In this document: positions 12,275 to 24,654 of the stretch, piece by piece | How positions within the stretch are numbered: position 1 is the stretch's first letter | Layout of the letters: each line of letters begins with the position of its first letter | Assembly (NCBI GenBank): GCA_036417435.1 | Contig: CM070911.1 | Span: forward strand, 558,001 to 622,000 | DNA from: Inia geoffrensis | Taxonomy: Eukaryota > Chordata > Mammalia > Artiodactyla > Iniidae | Direction: 5' to 3' | DNA: 64,000 nt | Made by a program: the position numbers and the translations under genes | Notes under the pieces: model-generated | What the model was told of the DNA's origin: nothing | Database searches by the model: none | Seen by the model: the letters and a program-made list of their open reading frames with translations, nothing else

Positions 12275-12598
12275 AAAATTCCCAGGGCTTCCCTGCTGGC
12301 GCAGCGGTTAGGAATCCGCCTGCCAATGCAGGGGACACGGGTTCAAGCCCTGGTCCGGGAAGATCCTACATGTCACGGAGCAACAGAGCCCGTGTGCCAC
12401 AACTACTGAGCCTGTGCTCTAGGTCCCGCGAGCCACAACTACTGAGCCCATGCACCTAGAGCCCGTGCTCCGCAGCAAGAGAAGCCATGCAATGAGAAGC
12501 CCGTGCACCGCAACGAAGAGTAGCGCCCGCTCGCGGCAATTAGAGACAGGCCGCGTGCAGCAACAAAGACCCAACGCAGCCAAAAACAAAATTCCCAG
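12275..12598 (+). mobile_element. CHR-type SINE, long form with internal repeats
   Basis: The body (12285-12588) starts like CHR-2 but has an extended middle in which GCCACAACTACTGAGCC occurs twice, with a third related unit. It then continues into AAGAGAAGCCATGCAATGAG and a CAACGAAGAGTAGC tail region. Its flanks share AAATTCCCAG (12276-12285 and 12588-12597). It is more diverged than the CHR-2 copies, so it is probably older. Confidence 0.92.
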
Positions 12599-13849
12599 GA
12601 ATTACTTCTCAAAACTGTCAAGGTCACCAAAAACTAGGAAAGACTGAGAACTGTCACCCCCAAGAGGACCCCAAAGAGGCAGGACGGTGAAATGCAGCCT
12701 GGGTCCTGGATGGGATCCGGGAACTGAGAAGAAACTCTGGGCAAAGAAATTTGAAAAAGTATGGACTTTAGTTCATCATAATTACCAACGCTGTCCCTCA
12801 ATCATAGCATACACTACCCCCCTGCAAGATGTTAATAATCGGAGAACCTGAGCGTGAAGTATAAAAACTCACCGAAAGATCTTTGCTACCTTTCTGTAAA
12901 ACTAAAATGATTCCAAAATTTTTAAAAGTTTATTTTCAAAAGTGGTTTATGATCTATAAAATACTTCACAAATATAAAGTACTCTATAGCCCATTATAAA
13001 TTGATATAGAGTTTATGATCCTTTATTGTTTTTGCTATAAAATCACAAATGGATTAGTGTAAGCTTTCTTAAAGCTTATCTTTTTAATGTTCTGATTGAA
13101 TTTCATTTTACTGTTACTTTTCCAGAGGCTGACAAGGGAAAAAGAGGAATTAAAATTTTTGTAGATCTGCAATTTTCCATAAATCACCAAGTAATAAAAA
13201 CATCAGCAAAAAATTAAAGATAGTAATTTAGTCTAGCTTTATTACTAATGCATGAGAAATGCATTTAAGCAATTTAAATTAATAGCATAAGTGCTACAGC
13301 AATAAAGCTGTTCCCTTTTTTCTAAGTCAAATGTATACATTTTATAATAGAACTGTAGCATTTAGAATTCATAGTAGACAACTGTTAAAATCACTGTGGA
13401 ACTGCACCCAGATTGGATAACACTTCACTCCCTCCCCTTCTCAGCCCTGCCATGGACTTGTCAAATGTCCTGGGCTCTGGATTTCTATGATCTTTGCTCT
13501 TATAATTTAAGAGCAAACAGCTGGGTTTAAATTTATTAGATTTCTTGAATTAAAATAATTTCTTTCTCCTATGCAAGCTAATAGGTCAACAAAGAGAGGA
13601 AATCTTCCAGAAAGTCCAGGTGGAATGTATTTGTGTGCATGCGTGTTGACACCCACAAATGCTACTGCACACCGTGTTTCTTCCTTTACGGACATGCCTT
13701 CAGCCCCTCCGGATTTACAAAGAGCGTCAGGAGGCCGGCTCTGCACGATGTGAGTCAACAACTCTGACGAAGAAAAACAAAACAAACCTCCCTCTGCAGC
13801 TGAAGTCAACAGAGAGCAAACTGCTTCCTGGCTGCCTTGTGCGTGGCTG
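12599..13849. other. Intergenic DNA, nothing recognised
   Basis: AT-rich between about 12,880 and 13,380. A 100-codon minus-strand frame (13,507-13,809) overlaps plus-strand frames and has no recognisable features. Confidence 0.5.
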
Positions 13850-13996
13850 TGTTCTTATAGGTGGGACAGACACCACCCCATGGCCTCATTTTACCTTGGT
13901 CACCTCCTCTAAGGCCCCACCTCCAAATACAGTCACATCCTGGGGTTAGAACTTCAACACACACATTTGGAGGGGATACGATTCAGTCCATAACTC
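13850..13996 (-). mobile_element. MLT1-like (ERVL-MaLR) LTR fragment
   Basis: Read on the minus strand, the order of motifs fits the 5' half of MLT1-type LTRs. These are a TTATGGACTGAAT-like start, GAAGTTCTAACCCC, TGTGACTGTATTTGGAGGTG, then GGCCTTAGAGGAGGTGACC. Only this half is recognisable. It is a non-coding remnant of an old endogenous element. Confidence 0.8.
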
Positions 13997-14723
13997 TCTG
14001 GCTCTCAAATTAAGGCCAAGAATCCATTTTTTAAAACAATCCCAGTACAGTCGTGTTTATTCCTTCAAACAGACAGATGTTGCCGCTAAGTAACAGTTCC
14101 CACTAAATGTTTAGACCCTGAAAAGCAAAATGTTATATGCTTCTGAATACAGCTAGTTTACAAGCAAAGTATCATTTCTGGCTCCTTGTGGAGATCAGAT
14201 CTGTTTGTACAACTGGCTCATTCTTTCTGTGAATAGGGCTTATTTACAGCCAAATGACAGAAGGGGTTGAAGAGAGAAGAACAGCAGGATGACAGGTATT
14301 CAGCCCCTAAATCAGATACATAACAAACACGAATGCAGCATACATTCATCAGAAGCTAAAGGTAATCTTTTATTTTACATTTTTGACATAATCACATGAA
14401 TTTATAGTAAACACAATTTTAGCATAAAGACAAATGGACCCAATAAAGTATTAATTCCCCGAACGCTAGTGCTGTTTACCCTCTTCTAACACAATGCTTC
14501 TAACACAATGCGTGTTTCCCTTTAAAAAAATAAATGAATATATGCACAGGTTTCAGGCTCCTCATGGAGGTCGGCCAGCGACCTGAGAAGGCATCTCGCC
14601 GCTTAGAGACCATCTTAATGCTAACTAGGGGGCAACGTGTGGGTCTTAAGACGCCCACAGCCTGTCGCCTGCCATTTCAATGTATTCCTGTGAAACAGAT
14701 ACGAGTGTTTGAGAAGATATCCT
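13997..14723. other. Intergenic DNA, nothing recognised
   Basis: AT-rich unique-looking sequence with no gene, RNA or transposon end I can support. Confidence 0.5.
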
Positions 14724-14961
14724 TCTGCTTCCATTTTTTTTTTTTTTTTTTTTTTGCCGTAAGCGGGCCTCTCACTGTTGTGGCCTCTCCCGCTGCGGAG
14801 CACAGGCTCCGGACGCGCAGGCTCAGCGGCCATGGCTCACGGGCCCAGCCGCTCCGCGGCATGTGGGATCTTCCCGGACCGGGGCACGAACTCGTGTCCC
14901 CTGCATCGGCAGGCGGACTCTCAACCACTGCGCCACCAGGGAAGCCCTCTGCTTCCATTTT
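14724..14961 (-). mobile_element. CHR-2-type SINE
   Basis: An antisense copy: on the plus strand it begins with a T-tract of about 23 and ends with the complement of the SINE head, CCACCAGGGAAGCCC. Flanks TCTGCTTCCATTTT at 14724-14737 and 14948-14961 are perfect 14-bp target-site duplications. Open frames on both strands here are element-derived. Confidence 0.97.
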
Positions 14962-15689
14962 AAGTTGAATTCTGATACATTTGGGAGGAAAAAAAAAACC
15001 TCAGTTTCATCAGGGTTTCAAACTCCAGTGTTCAGAGCCTAAGTGCAGGCAAGACAACTCCGAAGCCTCATCACATCTTTAAAGCACGCCCATCTCTGCT
15101 GCGGTGATTGCACTGAGCCCTTGGCTTCAGCCCGAGTCGAGGCTGTCTGTACAATCGCCACGGGTGGAGAATCTACACGGAGCCTCAAGCTCTCAATTAG
15201 AAGCACATCTGCCATAAGGAAGCACCCCCCCCCCCATGTGCTGGGTCCCAGGGATCCTTCCAGAGAACTAGGGATATTCACAGAGGAGCATCCTCCCCAG
15301 AGACCATGAATGGACACACCAGTGCTTCTGTCCTGGAGGTTCTCTTCAGAGGATATCGGTATGAAACTGAGGCGCCCAAGTCCTGGATTGAATTCTAACA
15401 GGAATCACTGAACACCTGAGGGCTTCCAAAGTCAACTGGAAAAACCACTTGGATGAGAATCTGCCACAGAGAGAAAAGAAGAGAGGGGACCCCCTCTCGC
15501 TCGGGTCCCCTCTTTCCTCCCAGGCGGCCTCACCGCTCACGAGGCTCCGTAGCCCCTTCAGAAACGATGCGGGTCACAGTCACGTCCTCCAGGGAGCTCT
15601 CCTGGCTTCAGCAATGATTTCCAAGGTTTTGGTGATTTTTGAACGAATGCTCACCAGCTCAGTAGCCTAACGGATAAAACCAAGAGAAG
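14962..15689. other. Intergenic DNA, with a poly-C run near 15,225
   Basis: A run of about 13 C occurs at 15,223-15,235. No gene is recognised. The sequence becomes GC-rich towards the next CpG island. Confidence 0.5.
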
Positions 15690-16060
15690 GAGAGAGTCTC
15701 CGGCTGAAGCCGGGACGGTGGGAGGAGGGTCAGGGGTGGGGGTGGGGGTGGGGGTGGGTCCCCTGGGTCCCCCCCGCCCCCCCCACCCCCCTCTCCCAGT
15801 CGGGCCGCCGCACAGGCCCCAGGCCCCGGGGTAGGGCCGGCCCTCCGCTGCCCTCGCACCGCCCTCTGCAGTCCGCCCGCCCCTCCCCTGCGCCTCCGGA
15901 GAGGAGACCTGGCGCCTCCCGCTGCCGAGTACCGGTCCCTGGAGCTCGCGGCCGCCTCGAGGCCTGCGCACGCGGCCGCGCTGTGCCTCCCCAGCCTCGA
16001 GAGCGGAGCCCGGACACTCAGCCCGTTAGAGCTGAGACCCCGGCGAGACGGGTCGTGAGT
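15690..16060. promoter_or_regulatory. Orphan CpG island with adjoining G-run and C-run
   Basis: CpG-rich sequence with two GCGGCCGC-like clusters (around 15,947-15,980) and CCTCGAGGCC/CCTCGAGAGC motifs. At its left edge, GGGGGTGGGGGTGGGGGTGG (15,735-15,757) is followed directly by long C-runs (15,759-15,797). Both strands can therefore form four-stranded G structures, and the two runs could pair as a hairpin. Open frames on both strands are long only because of GC content. Promoter activity is an inference from composition; no transcript or gene can be named. Confidence 0.5.
15733..15797 (+). repeat. (GGGGGT)n tract followed by C-tract
   Basis: Four consecutive GGGGGT-like units satisfy the pattern for an intramolecular G-quadruplex. 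The adjacent C-runs satisfy it on the opposite strand. Confidence 0.9.
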
Positions 16061-17765
16061 AACAGGCGTGTTCTAAATGTGAGGAAACGGACACACAAAG
16101 GCATATGCTCCGACCACAGAAGGAGGCTGGTGCAGACGCGGGCCGTACGTTCCAAGTTGCCACAACCAAGTGCCTTTCATCCTTTTGCAGCGGGCTTCTC
16201 AAATTCTTTCACCGGAATTGCTCTTCCATTTTACTGGCCACGTGTGTTCAAGGCATATGGAAACGGGACGTAACATTCGGACACAAACTGGTGAGGGGCC
16301 CCTACTGCTGCTGTCTGCACCGTTCCCGGCGTCCCGGCCGATGTCATGAGAACTTTCCGGGAGCGACGTCACGGAAACACGCCACGTGGGCGTCCTGTCC
16401 AGGGTGGCGGTGACAACACAGCCGGGATGTGAGCCGTTCTAACGTCTGCTCGCCGCACGCGGGGCCAGTGAACTGGAGACGAGGTGTTGAGCAAGGAGCG
16501 CGACTTCATTCGGAAAGCCGGCGGACTGAGGAGATGGCAGACCAGTGTCTCTAAACCATCTTAGCGGGGTCTGGATGCCAGTTTCCTTACAGAATCAGAG
16601 AGGGGGAGGAGATGAGAAGTAAAGTGAAAAGGCCGTAAGTTTTGCAAATATCCCCTGGAATGGCCAGCCTCGGGGAGGGGATGGGCCCATTTCTTCTTTC
16701 TTGCAGCCATCCACAGCGGGGTAGGGTCCAGATGTTTCCCTGAACAAAAACACTTTGGTTTAGCATTCAGGCAGAGGGGCAGGGTTCCCCGAGGCAGGTC
16801 ATTATGTATAGACAGTATCCTTGCAGTGAACAAAAGTGGGAAAGCAAAGGATAAAGTAGAAGAAACATCCAACATGTAATCAGAATTGGCTCTTGCCTGT
16901 TACATAACTAGTAACCAGACTTACGCACATTTATGGGGATTGTTTCCGCTCAGCACAACTGCATTGGCTTTGATTTATTTCCTTTACCGCCTCTCTTCCT
17001 GCTTCAATGAACAAGAGATTAGTTGCCGTGAAAATGAACGTCAACAGCATCTTCGCTAAGGTTTTCATTAAACTGACGACGTACGGTGTAGAATGTCTCC
17101 AACTTAAAACTGTCAGTATATAAAACCAGTTTCCTTAGGTGCTGATTTTAATTTGAAGAGAGCTCACCCCTTTTATTTTCATGTAGGAAGTGGAATTGTG
17201 GGATCAAGGCACCCCAATTATCCCCTCCTGAGTGGCTGAGGGACACAAGATTCCCCCAAGGTGTGAGAATGATAAGCCCTCGATGTTACAGACACTTCAA
17301 ATCAAATGTTAGTCACGTTCCAGAAACTATTTTGAGTTGAACTCTATTTCTCAGTAAATAAGAAGGAATTTCAAGGTCTGGCAACAAGTTGGCAGTATAT
17401 ATTCCTTTAGGTTAGGAGCTAATCAATTGTACTTGGTCAAAATGGTGGCATCTCCATAGTGATCTGCGAGCCTTTCGTCTGGACCACACACAGCAGAGAG
17501 AAGGTAGACTTAGGGGTCAGCGCTCCCTATCCACCCCCAACGCAGCACCTCCAAGATGTGGGACCCTGGGAAGTTGTGTGGCCCGTTTCGCCTCTAGGTT
17601 CCTGGTGGAGAAGATGAAGTAGGAACATTTGTCCCGGTGGAAGATTGAGAGAATTAGGTAGTGATGGAGGGGAGCATGCGCCTGACCCAGGGCTTAGCAC
17701 AAAGCAGGGGCTCAGGGCCTCTTAGCAGTCATCATGACAAACCTAATTTGCACAGGGGCAGCTGT
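16061..17765. other. Intergenic DNA, nothing recognised
   Basis: Moderate GC near the CpG island, then average composition. There is no recognisable gene or repeat apart from short overlapping open frames. Confidence 0.5.
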
Positions 17766-17895
17766 AGGGCTCCCTCTGTCTCTGTCTGTCTCTGTCTCTC
17801 TTTATCTCTCTCCCAATCTGTGTCTCTGTCTCTCTCTGTCTCTGTCTCTCTTTATCTCTCTCCCAATGTGTCTCTGTCTCTCTCTGTCTCTCCCC
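17766..17895. repeat. (TCTCTG)n pyrimidine satellite with a 50-bp tandem duplication
   Basis: The plus strand is nearly pure pyrimidine plus G in TGTCTC units. Within it, a 50-bp segment containing TTTATCTCTCTCCCAAT repeats at 17,801 and 17,851. Frames rich in S, L and V on plus or R, E, T and D on minus come from this repeat. Confidence 0.93.
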
Positions 17896-20066
17896 GGGAC
17901 GGGCTCTGCTTTTGCACAACTTCATCTGAACCCTGAGAGAAGCAGTTTAGAAGCTCCGAAATGGAAGGTGGATTATGTAGGGGCCACATCAATTAAACGC
18001 GTCACAGTTTCAAATTTCTCATTAAGCAACTTCTGTTCTAGACTAAAGTTCTATTTCAGGAAGTAAAGGAAGGGCATTTTATTTCAATCGAAGCCAAAGT
18101 TGTAACCACATAGAGAGATACGGATTGATTTCCCTTCGACCTGGGGAGTCCTTCATTTGCAGCCGGCCGTTCACTGACATTCTCAAAAGGCACTGAAGAA
18201 AGTGTTTAATCAAAGAAAAAATGGTCATAAATATGGCTCTAGACAGGCTTTTAAGGAAACGATTTCATAACCAGTTAAATGGCTCACAAACCTATTTCTT
18301 TATATACAAACAAAATTACCTTTTCCAATTGCATTCTTAAAATGTAGTCCTTTTTTTCAAGCACAAAGTATTTTTGTGGGCAGCGGTCCCAGTTGCTAAC
18401 ACTACATGATTGGTCGTGTTCAACTTTAAAATGGAAGAGAAAAACACATTTTAATTTGATTTGGGCACTTGTTTTCTAGTAACCTATAAACCAGATTAAA
18501 CGTTTTAGAGTGTTTCTTTTTTTTGGCAATTTTGGACTTGCAATCGTGTACCTGCAATTTTTCAATAAAAATGAAATGTCCAGCCTTCTGGACAGTGACC
18601 ACTTCACCTGCTTAACTGTGTCAGCCTGTGCTTCTGCCCCAGAATGGAGCTTCGTGCAACTAACACTGGTTAGAGGCGGCCTCCGGGGCTGGAACTGAAA
18701 TGATGCTTCAGTCGGCTTCCTCGCAGCCCATCCCCCACCAGGTGCAGACCCTGCTTCCCCAGCAGAGCTGTCAGCCCTGTACTTGCAGCATCTCACACAA
18801 CCTGGGGTGGGGCTAAATACGCATGTATTCATCATCACAGTAAGAATTCATTAGCTGGGGGGAAATGGGAGAAAAGACACATGAACAAGTCAAGTTTAAG
18901 TGGTGACAAGGTCTAGAAATTAGTGAGTTCTAGAAATGCCCCCAATAAATTAGTAAGTGACCAGCCAGAGTCCACGGAGAATCATGTTAGAAGAGTTAAT
19001 TAAGAGTTAATCATGTTAAAAGAGTCTGCAATGACTGCAACGTGCAACAGTGCATCTCATTCAAATACTTATCGTCCGCAAGATTTGATTTACTGCCATC
19101 TGCCTTGTAGGCCTCTCTGAAAACCAGAGATGGGATTGTTGTCGACAGAGCACTGTTGCCCTCGACCCCATTGGACCCACTTGTGCAGGATTCGCCATCC
19201 ACTGTTCACTGACCTGCCCCCTGGGGGGCTCCCTGACACCCAGAGTCCTGAGGCTGGGAACGGGGTCACCTGGGGTCCTTTGCCTCCAGTTTGGTCCACC
19301 AGACACAGCAGTTGGGTGAACCATCTATAACCCTTGGAAACTTTTTGTTTAAACTAATCAGAGTAGTTTCTGTTGCCTGGAATTCAACACAGTTCTTTTT
19401 CCACCTTCTATCTGTCATGGATACCTTTCCGTGGCCCCGTTTCCTGCTAACAGGAAGCAGTAAGGCAGCAGCACTAATCACACAGAGATCTAATCTCTAG
19501 GACGCCGAAGTCCCTCATCCCCAGAAGTGGGTTAAGTAGGAAAATGTGTAGACGTAAATTACAAACAAACAATTTTCTAAGAGGATGCCAGATGACATGA
19601 GTCTTTTCTTACTTTACAAGAATTCCTATCCCAGTGTTAAAATCTCAAATTTTTGAGTACTTCTGACCTTGAGATATTCTATAAAGGAAAAGAGAATGAG
19701 AGGAAAAAAACAAAAAGGGCAAATGAATATCCATCCTTGGTGTCATTTTTCATTTTGCAGACGAGCTACACGCCATGAGGTGTGTTTCTTCTGTTCTTCC
19801 GTTTGTTTGTTTTCACCCCGGTCCCCTGACGCATAGCCCCAGGGGAACCCGAGCCCTGTTTACCCCGAAGAGGCTCTCGGCAGGAAGCGGCGAGGGTAGA
19901 GCAGCCCCACGTCTGCAGGCCGAGGGTCACGTGGTGACACAGGCCCTGAAGGCCACACAAGTGTCCTGTAGGAAGACGGGCCTCTTGGTGCCACAAGTAG
20001 TGTCTGCCATCGAGACACTTCTCCAGCTGGTCTGATTCCATCCTCGTCTGGGAGCTGCGATTACTC
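17896..20066. other. Intergenic DNA, nothing recognised
   Basis: Average composition. Short open frames overlap on both strands around 18,476-18,838, 19,061-19,500 and 19,766-20,041 and have no recognisable product. No transposon ends are supported. Confidence 0.5.
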
Positions 20067-20237
20067 TTTTTTTTTTTTTTTTAAAACATATTTTAAATAT
20101 CTTTATTTTCTTCCATTATCAGAAGGCAGATTATACCAACAAGCATTGTAGTATTTGTGTGTTCTGGTATATTACAATTCTCAAAGGAGATCATCCCAAA
20201 CAGTCATTTATTTTTTAAGAATGGGGTGGGTTTACTT
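20067..20237. other. Poly-T run and AT-rich DNA
   Basis: A T-run of about 16 begins near 20,067 and is followed by TTAAAACATATTTTAAATAT. This could be the tail of an undiagnosed antisense retroelement, but no body is recognised. Confidence 0.4.
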
Positions 20238-20588
20238 TTTTAAAGTTTTTTTTTTAATTGAAGTATTATTGATTTACAATGTGTTAGTTTCAGGGGTACA
20301 GCAAAGTGATTCCATTATATATAGAGAGAGATAGATATATATTATTTTTTATATTCTTTTCCATTATAGGTAATTATAAGATGTGGAATACAGTTCCCTG
20401 TGCTCTGCAGCAGGTCCTTGTTGTTTATCTATTTTATATATTGTGGTGTGTATCTGTTAAACTCCTAGTTTATCCCTCCCCCCACTTTCCCCCTTTGGTA
20501 ACCATAAGTTTGTTTCAATGTATGTGAGTCTGTTTCTGTTTGTGTATAAGTTCATTTGATTCATTTTTTAGATTCCAGATATAAGTGG
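20238..20588 (-). mobile_element. LINE-1 3' end, 5'-truncated
   Basis: On the plus strand the antisense pattern is clear: TTTTTAATTGAAGTATTATT, TACAATGTGTTAGTTTCAGG, GTTCCCTGTGCTCTGCAGCA, GTTGTTTATCTATTTTATAT, then GATTCCAGATATAAGTGGAG. It is only the last 350 bases of an L1 and is non-coding. The 5' truncation is typical of L1 insertion. Confidence 0.9.
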
Positions 20589-22004
20589 AGAGTCTTGAAT
20601 TGTGAGGCTGATTAAAAAACACGAAAGTGCTGGTGACACGTGTGGTGTTGGTGCCTCGATGGCATCGGGTTTGATCGCAACAATCATCCTGCAGGAAACA
20701 CACAGACGGCCGCCCAGACCCCGGGGAGCCTCCTCCCTCCCCAGGGACCTAGATGCACGTGAGCAGCGGCTGGAGGCCCCATTCCCCCCAGACTTGGGAA
20801 AAAGCCCCTGAAATAAGGAAGATGAGGGCACCCAAGACGACTCACGAGCTTCACGTTTTTGAAACCTCCCCAGGGAATATCTCTGGCTTTCACAGAGCTA
20901 TGGTCTATGCCGGTTGCTACTCTTTTTTGAGTTGACAAAAACCCTAATTTCAGTAGGAACAGAGGACTCATCAGCATCAACATGAGATGCCTGCAGGGAA
21001 ACAGGCCGAGGGTGTCTGCCCCCAAAAGAAGCAACTTCCTGGATTTCCCTTTATGAACCAAAGAGAGGGGCTCCAGGGTCCCCCACGAGGAAACCTTTAA
21101 CTCCTATTTTCTCTGGAAGACGGTCACATCTCTGTGGAATTCTGGATTCTCCTGAGACCAGTTTGTTCTTCACTTAGGGTGAGGGACACATGGCCACCTA
21201 TTAAGGAATTGTTTGATAATACCTGTTGGTCTGCAGTCTTTTTGGTGCAAACTCATGCAGTAAGTAAACATCATAGATACTGTGTCCGGGCCGTAGTTAC
21301 CCTCGGTGAAGCTGCAAGGCAGTGGGAGTTGATGATGTTCTCCTGGTCTGTGCAGCCCCGTCAGATACCCTGCAGGGGCCTGAGTCTCAGACGTTCTTCA
21401 GTGTTTTTGTTGGAAAGCCACGTTGCCTTTTCCTGACAATAAATACCTTTATTTCTAAAGGATCCTCAAGGTTAATATTTCCAACTTTTCTAAGACAACT
21501 ATAAAATCGGCCTGTCAGTAATAAGGAAGGTGACACTTCATTAACCAGTCCTGTCACACACATCAACCTCAGAGATCCCCCCTCTTCACATCTCCCCGCC
21601 CCTTCATTCTCCCGAGCAGGGCAGGGTCAGCGCCCAAAGCACAGGAGAGGCTGGAGGGCAAACCGAGAGCAGGAGCTGAATCCTTGTCGGGTCATCAGAC
21701 ACCCACCGGCAGTCAGAACGGTCAAGAACATTCCAACATGACAGACAGCACACCAGGGACACGGGGCCCAGGTAAAGCTCTGTGCCCAAGCGCCGGCCCT
21801 GCTCCCGGGCAGCAGCTCAGAGCTCCTCGGGACTCTGCGTCCATCCCCGGCACCCGGAAAGCCAAGGTGTGCCGACGTGCCCGTTCTGTGCTTTCCAGGG
21901 AGGATGAACTCAGCCTGCTCGATATTCTAGGCTGTGTGACCTGCGGACAAGAACACAGGTAAAGGTCAGAATGTGCCTGTTGTTAATCGTATTCTTTTGC
22001 TCAC
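20589..22004. other. Intergenic DNA, nothing recognised
   Basis: Mixed composition with GC-richer patches near 20,650-20,830 and 21,590-21,900. The overlapping open frames show no recognisable domain. Confidence 0.5.
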
Positions 22005-22170
22005 TTGCAATAATCATTCACTCGTTTGAGCCTCACAACAGCATAATTTTTGTGGACGTAACTTTATCGCCCACTTTAGGTCGAGGCCCAGAGAAGGGAA
22101 CTAAGCGCCCAAGGTCAGGGCTGGGTGGGGTGTGGCCCTGAGCCCCAGGGCTCTCCGATCCGGGCACCAC
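22005..22170 (+). mobile_element. MIR SINE remnant
   Basis: GAGCCTCACAACAGCATAAT, CCCACTTTAGGTCGAGGCCC and AGAGAAGGGAACTAAGCGCC follow the order of the MIR core and 3' region (fall in allele count, tissue-type wording does not apply; this is a diverged ancient SINE). Confidence 0.7.
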
Positions 22171-23654
22171 GAAAGCCACCGAGGCCGAGGCTCTCACCTG
22201 GTGAGGAGAGGTAAAGGTGAGTGTTTTGAAACACTAAAATGAAATTGAAAACTGAGAAGAAGTTTTTTCAGGTAATTAGGAGGCGATTGGCAGATCAGTG
22301 CAATAAAACAGGTAGGGTCTACTTCCCACACAGTGTCCTCGTGATCACGATGAAATCCCTCACACGCCTTTAAGTCCGGGTGGCGTGAGGGCTTCTTTAC
22401 ATTCCAGCAGCCAACCTCTCCCTTCATCTTGAGAGCAAAGGATATCACTGCTCACACATCCTGAGATGAAGACATAATGAAGCCAAGGCCATTTCCAGGG
22501 GACTTAAAGCCTGAAATGCATCAAGTCCTTTAAATGGAAAACTTGCCCTTTATATGATAATTAGCTCAGTTCAAAGAACAACTCCACTGTCTAAAGGATA
22601 AGAAATATTTGAGAAGATATATTAGACACTTCACGGCTTAAAACGAGACCCCTGGCTTGCAGGGGACTTGGAAGCACTGCCTTCGGAAGCCTGTCTTGGC
22701 TCCTGCCGGCTGGAAAGAGCATTCCATGGAATAAAATGAAATTGGTTTATGTTTCCTCAGTAATCATATCTGACAGAATAATTTTTCAGTAGCAAATGGA
22801 AATGGTAAACATTTAGGTGATATAAACAATTCTGAAGTACCTACCCATAGCGTCACCCTCCTTCCTTGGAGGAGCTTTGGCTTCTATTTTAGAGCTACAA
22901 GTGAAGTGAGTTCTTTATAGAAAGTCAGCTCACAATAGCTTTATTAATTATGAATGGTAAGGTTATATTAATGTCTTGTGTTTCAACTTATTACAAAGAT
23001 ATCTCCACTTTAAGAGAATGTTTCTGCGGATGAACTTGGACATCCTACAGTTACTTGGAAAGAAAGCATATGTGAGCCTGTGCCTGTCCTGTAGGAAACC
23101 CAGACTTAGAGCTTGCTCTGATTTCAACAGCCATCTTCACCCTGTATTTATTTTTAGAATAACTGGTTTTCTTTTCTCACGACATGATTCTTAGATTCTA
23201 AATAGCTGAATAAACTTTTACTGAAAATAATGTGTTATAACATAAACACATTTACATTTCAGCTCTCAGCACCATGCAGCACACGCTCCTCCACGTGGAG
23301 CCTTCCGCATCCCACGACAGAGGGCCAGCCCCGTCTGTCCCACTGACCCTGCCCCCTCCTCGGGACATGCCTGCCCGTACGCAGCTCTCCCTGTAAACTG
23401 CTTTATGGGAGCCTTTGGATCTGGCCCTTTTCCGATGCTCTGGCCAGTGTTCTTTCCCTGCGATCAGAGGTGATTGTGCCTTGCCTCCTTCCCGTCCCGA
23501 TTCTCTGGAATCATGTGTGTTAATCAGCATCCTTGGAGAGACCACCTCTGTCATCTTAATCCTGGTAAAACATGAAAATCCCCTCTTCCTGCAAGGTCTG
23601 TCCCCATGACACTGATTCTGTGTGTCTGCAGTAGGACTCGGGGACCTATTTTAA
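22171..23654. other. Intergenic DNA, nothing recognised
   Basis: Mixed composition, AT-rich in 22,480-23,260. No gene, RNA or transposon terminus is supported. Confidence 0.5.
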
Positions 23655-23978
23655 GAATAGGTCCTCTCGGGGCTTCCCTGGTGGCGCAGTGGTTAAGAAC
23701 CCGCCTGCCAATGCAGGGGACAAGGGTTCTAGCCCTGGTCCAGGAAGATCCCACATGCCACGGAACAACTAAGCCCACAAGCCACAACTACTGAAGCCCA
23801 CGTGCCTAGAGCCCGTGCTCTGCAACAAGAGAAGCCACCGCAATGAGAAGCCCGCGCACCACGACGAAGAGTAGCCCCCACTCACCGCAACTAGAGAAAG
23901 CCCACACACAGTAACGAAGACCCAATGCAGCCAAAAATAAACAAAAATTTAAAAAAAGAAAAAGGAATAGGTCTTCTC
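23655..23978 (+). mobile_element. CHR-type SINE, long form
   Basis: The body (23669-23964) has the same extended middle as the copy at 12,285, with AAGCCACAACTACTGAAGCC and CAATGAGAAGCCCGCGCACC. It ends in an A-rich tail. Flanks GAATAGGTCCTCTC and GAATAGGTCTTCTC are target-site duplications with one mismatch. Confidence 0.93.
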
Positions 23979-24084
23979 ATCAAGGCGGGCGGCTACAGAG
24001 CTGCCTTAGCCGCGTATCCTGGAACTCACAATCCTGGAGAAACAGGGCCACGCCAAGGAAGTGAGCCTTGAATCAGCAGGTCTG

Positions 24085-24200
24085 AGAACATTCCATCAAC
24101 TACTGGCTGTGTGACCTTGGCACTTGGACTTGAAATACCCAAGCTTTGAATTTCTTTATCAAAAGGGGCGCATGTTAAGACACTAGATGGTCATTCCTGA
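24085..24200 (+). mobile_element. MIR SINE remnant
   Basis: CTACTGGCTGTGTGACCTTG followed by a decayed region ending AATTTCTTTATCAAAAGGGG matches the MIR core and the segment after it. Confidence 0.75.
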
Positions 24201-24654
24201 GATCCTTTGATCAAACGTCTCGTCAGCACTGAGCTCCTGAAAATGGCAGCTAGTATCAGAAAACGTACAAAATAGCATTTCCTAAAGGCTTGAATTATTC
24301 CTACTTATAAAGAAAGATCCCGAGTTCTTTTCGTTTTTAGTTAATACTTCATTTTCATTTGAAAGGATTCTAACACTGCAGAAGCATGCAGGATGATGAG
24401 AAAATCGTGCATCTCTGTGTGACTGAATAGTGAGTATAAAAACATAGACTCACTACCACGAGGCACTGAGGGTTGAAATCCCATTTCTCAGGCAAATCAA
24501 AGCAGCGTCTCTAAAAATCCTTCTAAATAATGATGTCTTTCCCACCATTTTCATTTCCCTTTTTCTGCCATACTTACCTTAGTGTTTTCTTGATTTTTCA
24601 TTTTCTGCTCATATTTCACAAATAAGGGCATATTAAAATATACTGGTTAAATTG
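24201..24654. other. Intergenic DNA, nothing recognised
   Basis: AT-rich sequence between two MIR remnants. No gene is seen. Confidence 0.5.

Noticed and set aside
17661..18066. Frames rich in SLSVSLSL
   Set aside because: Translation of the TCTCTG pyrimidine satellite.
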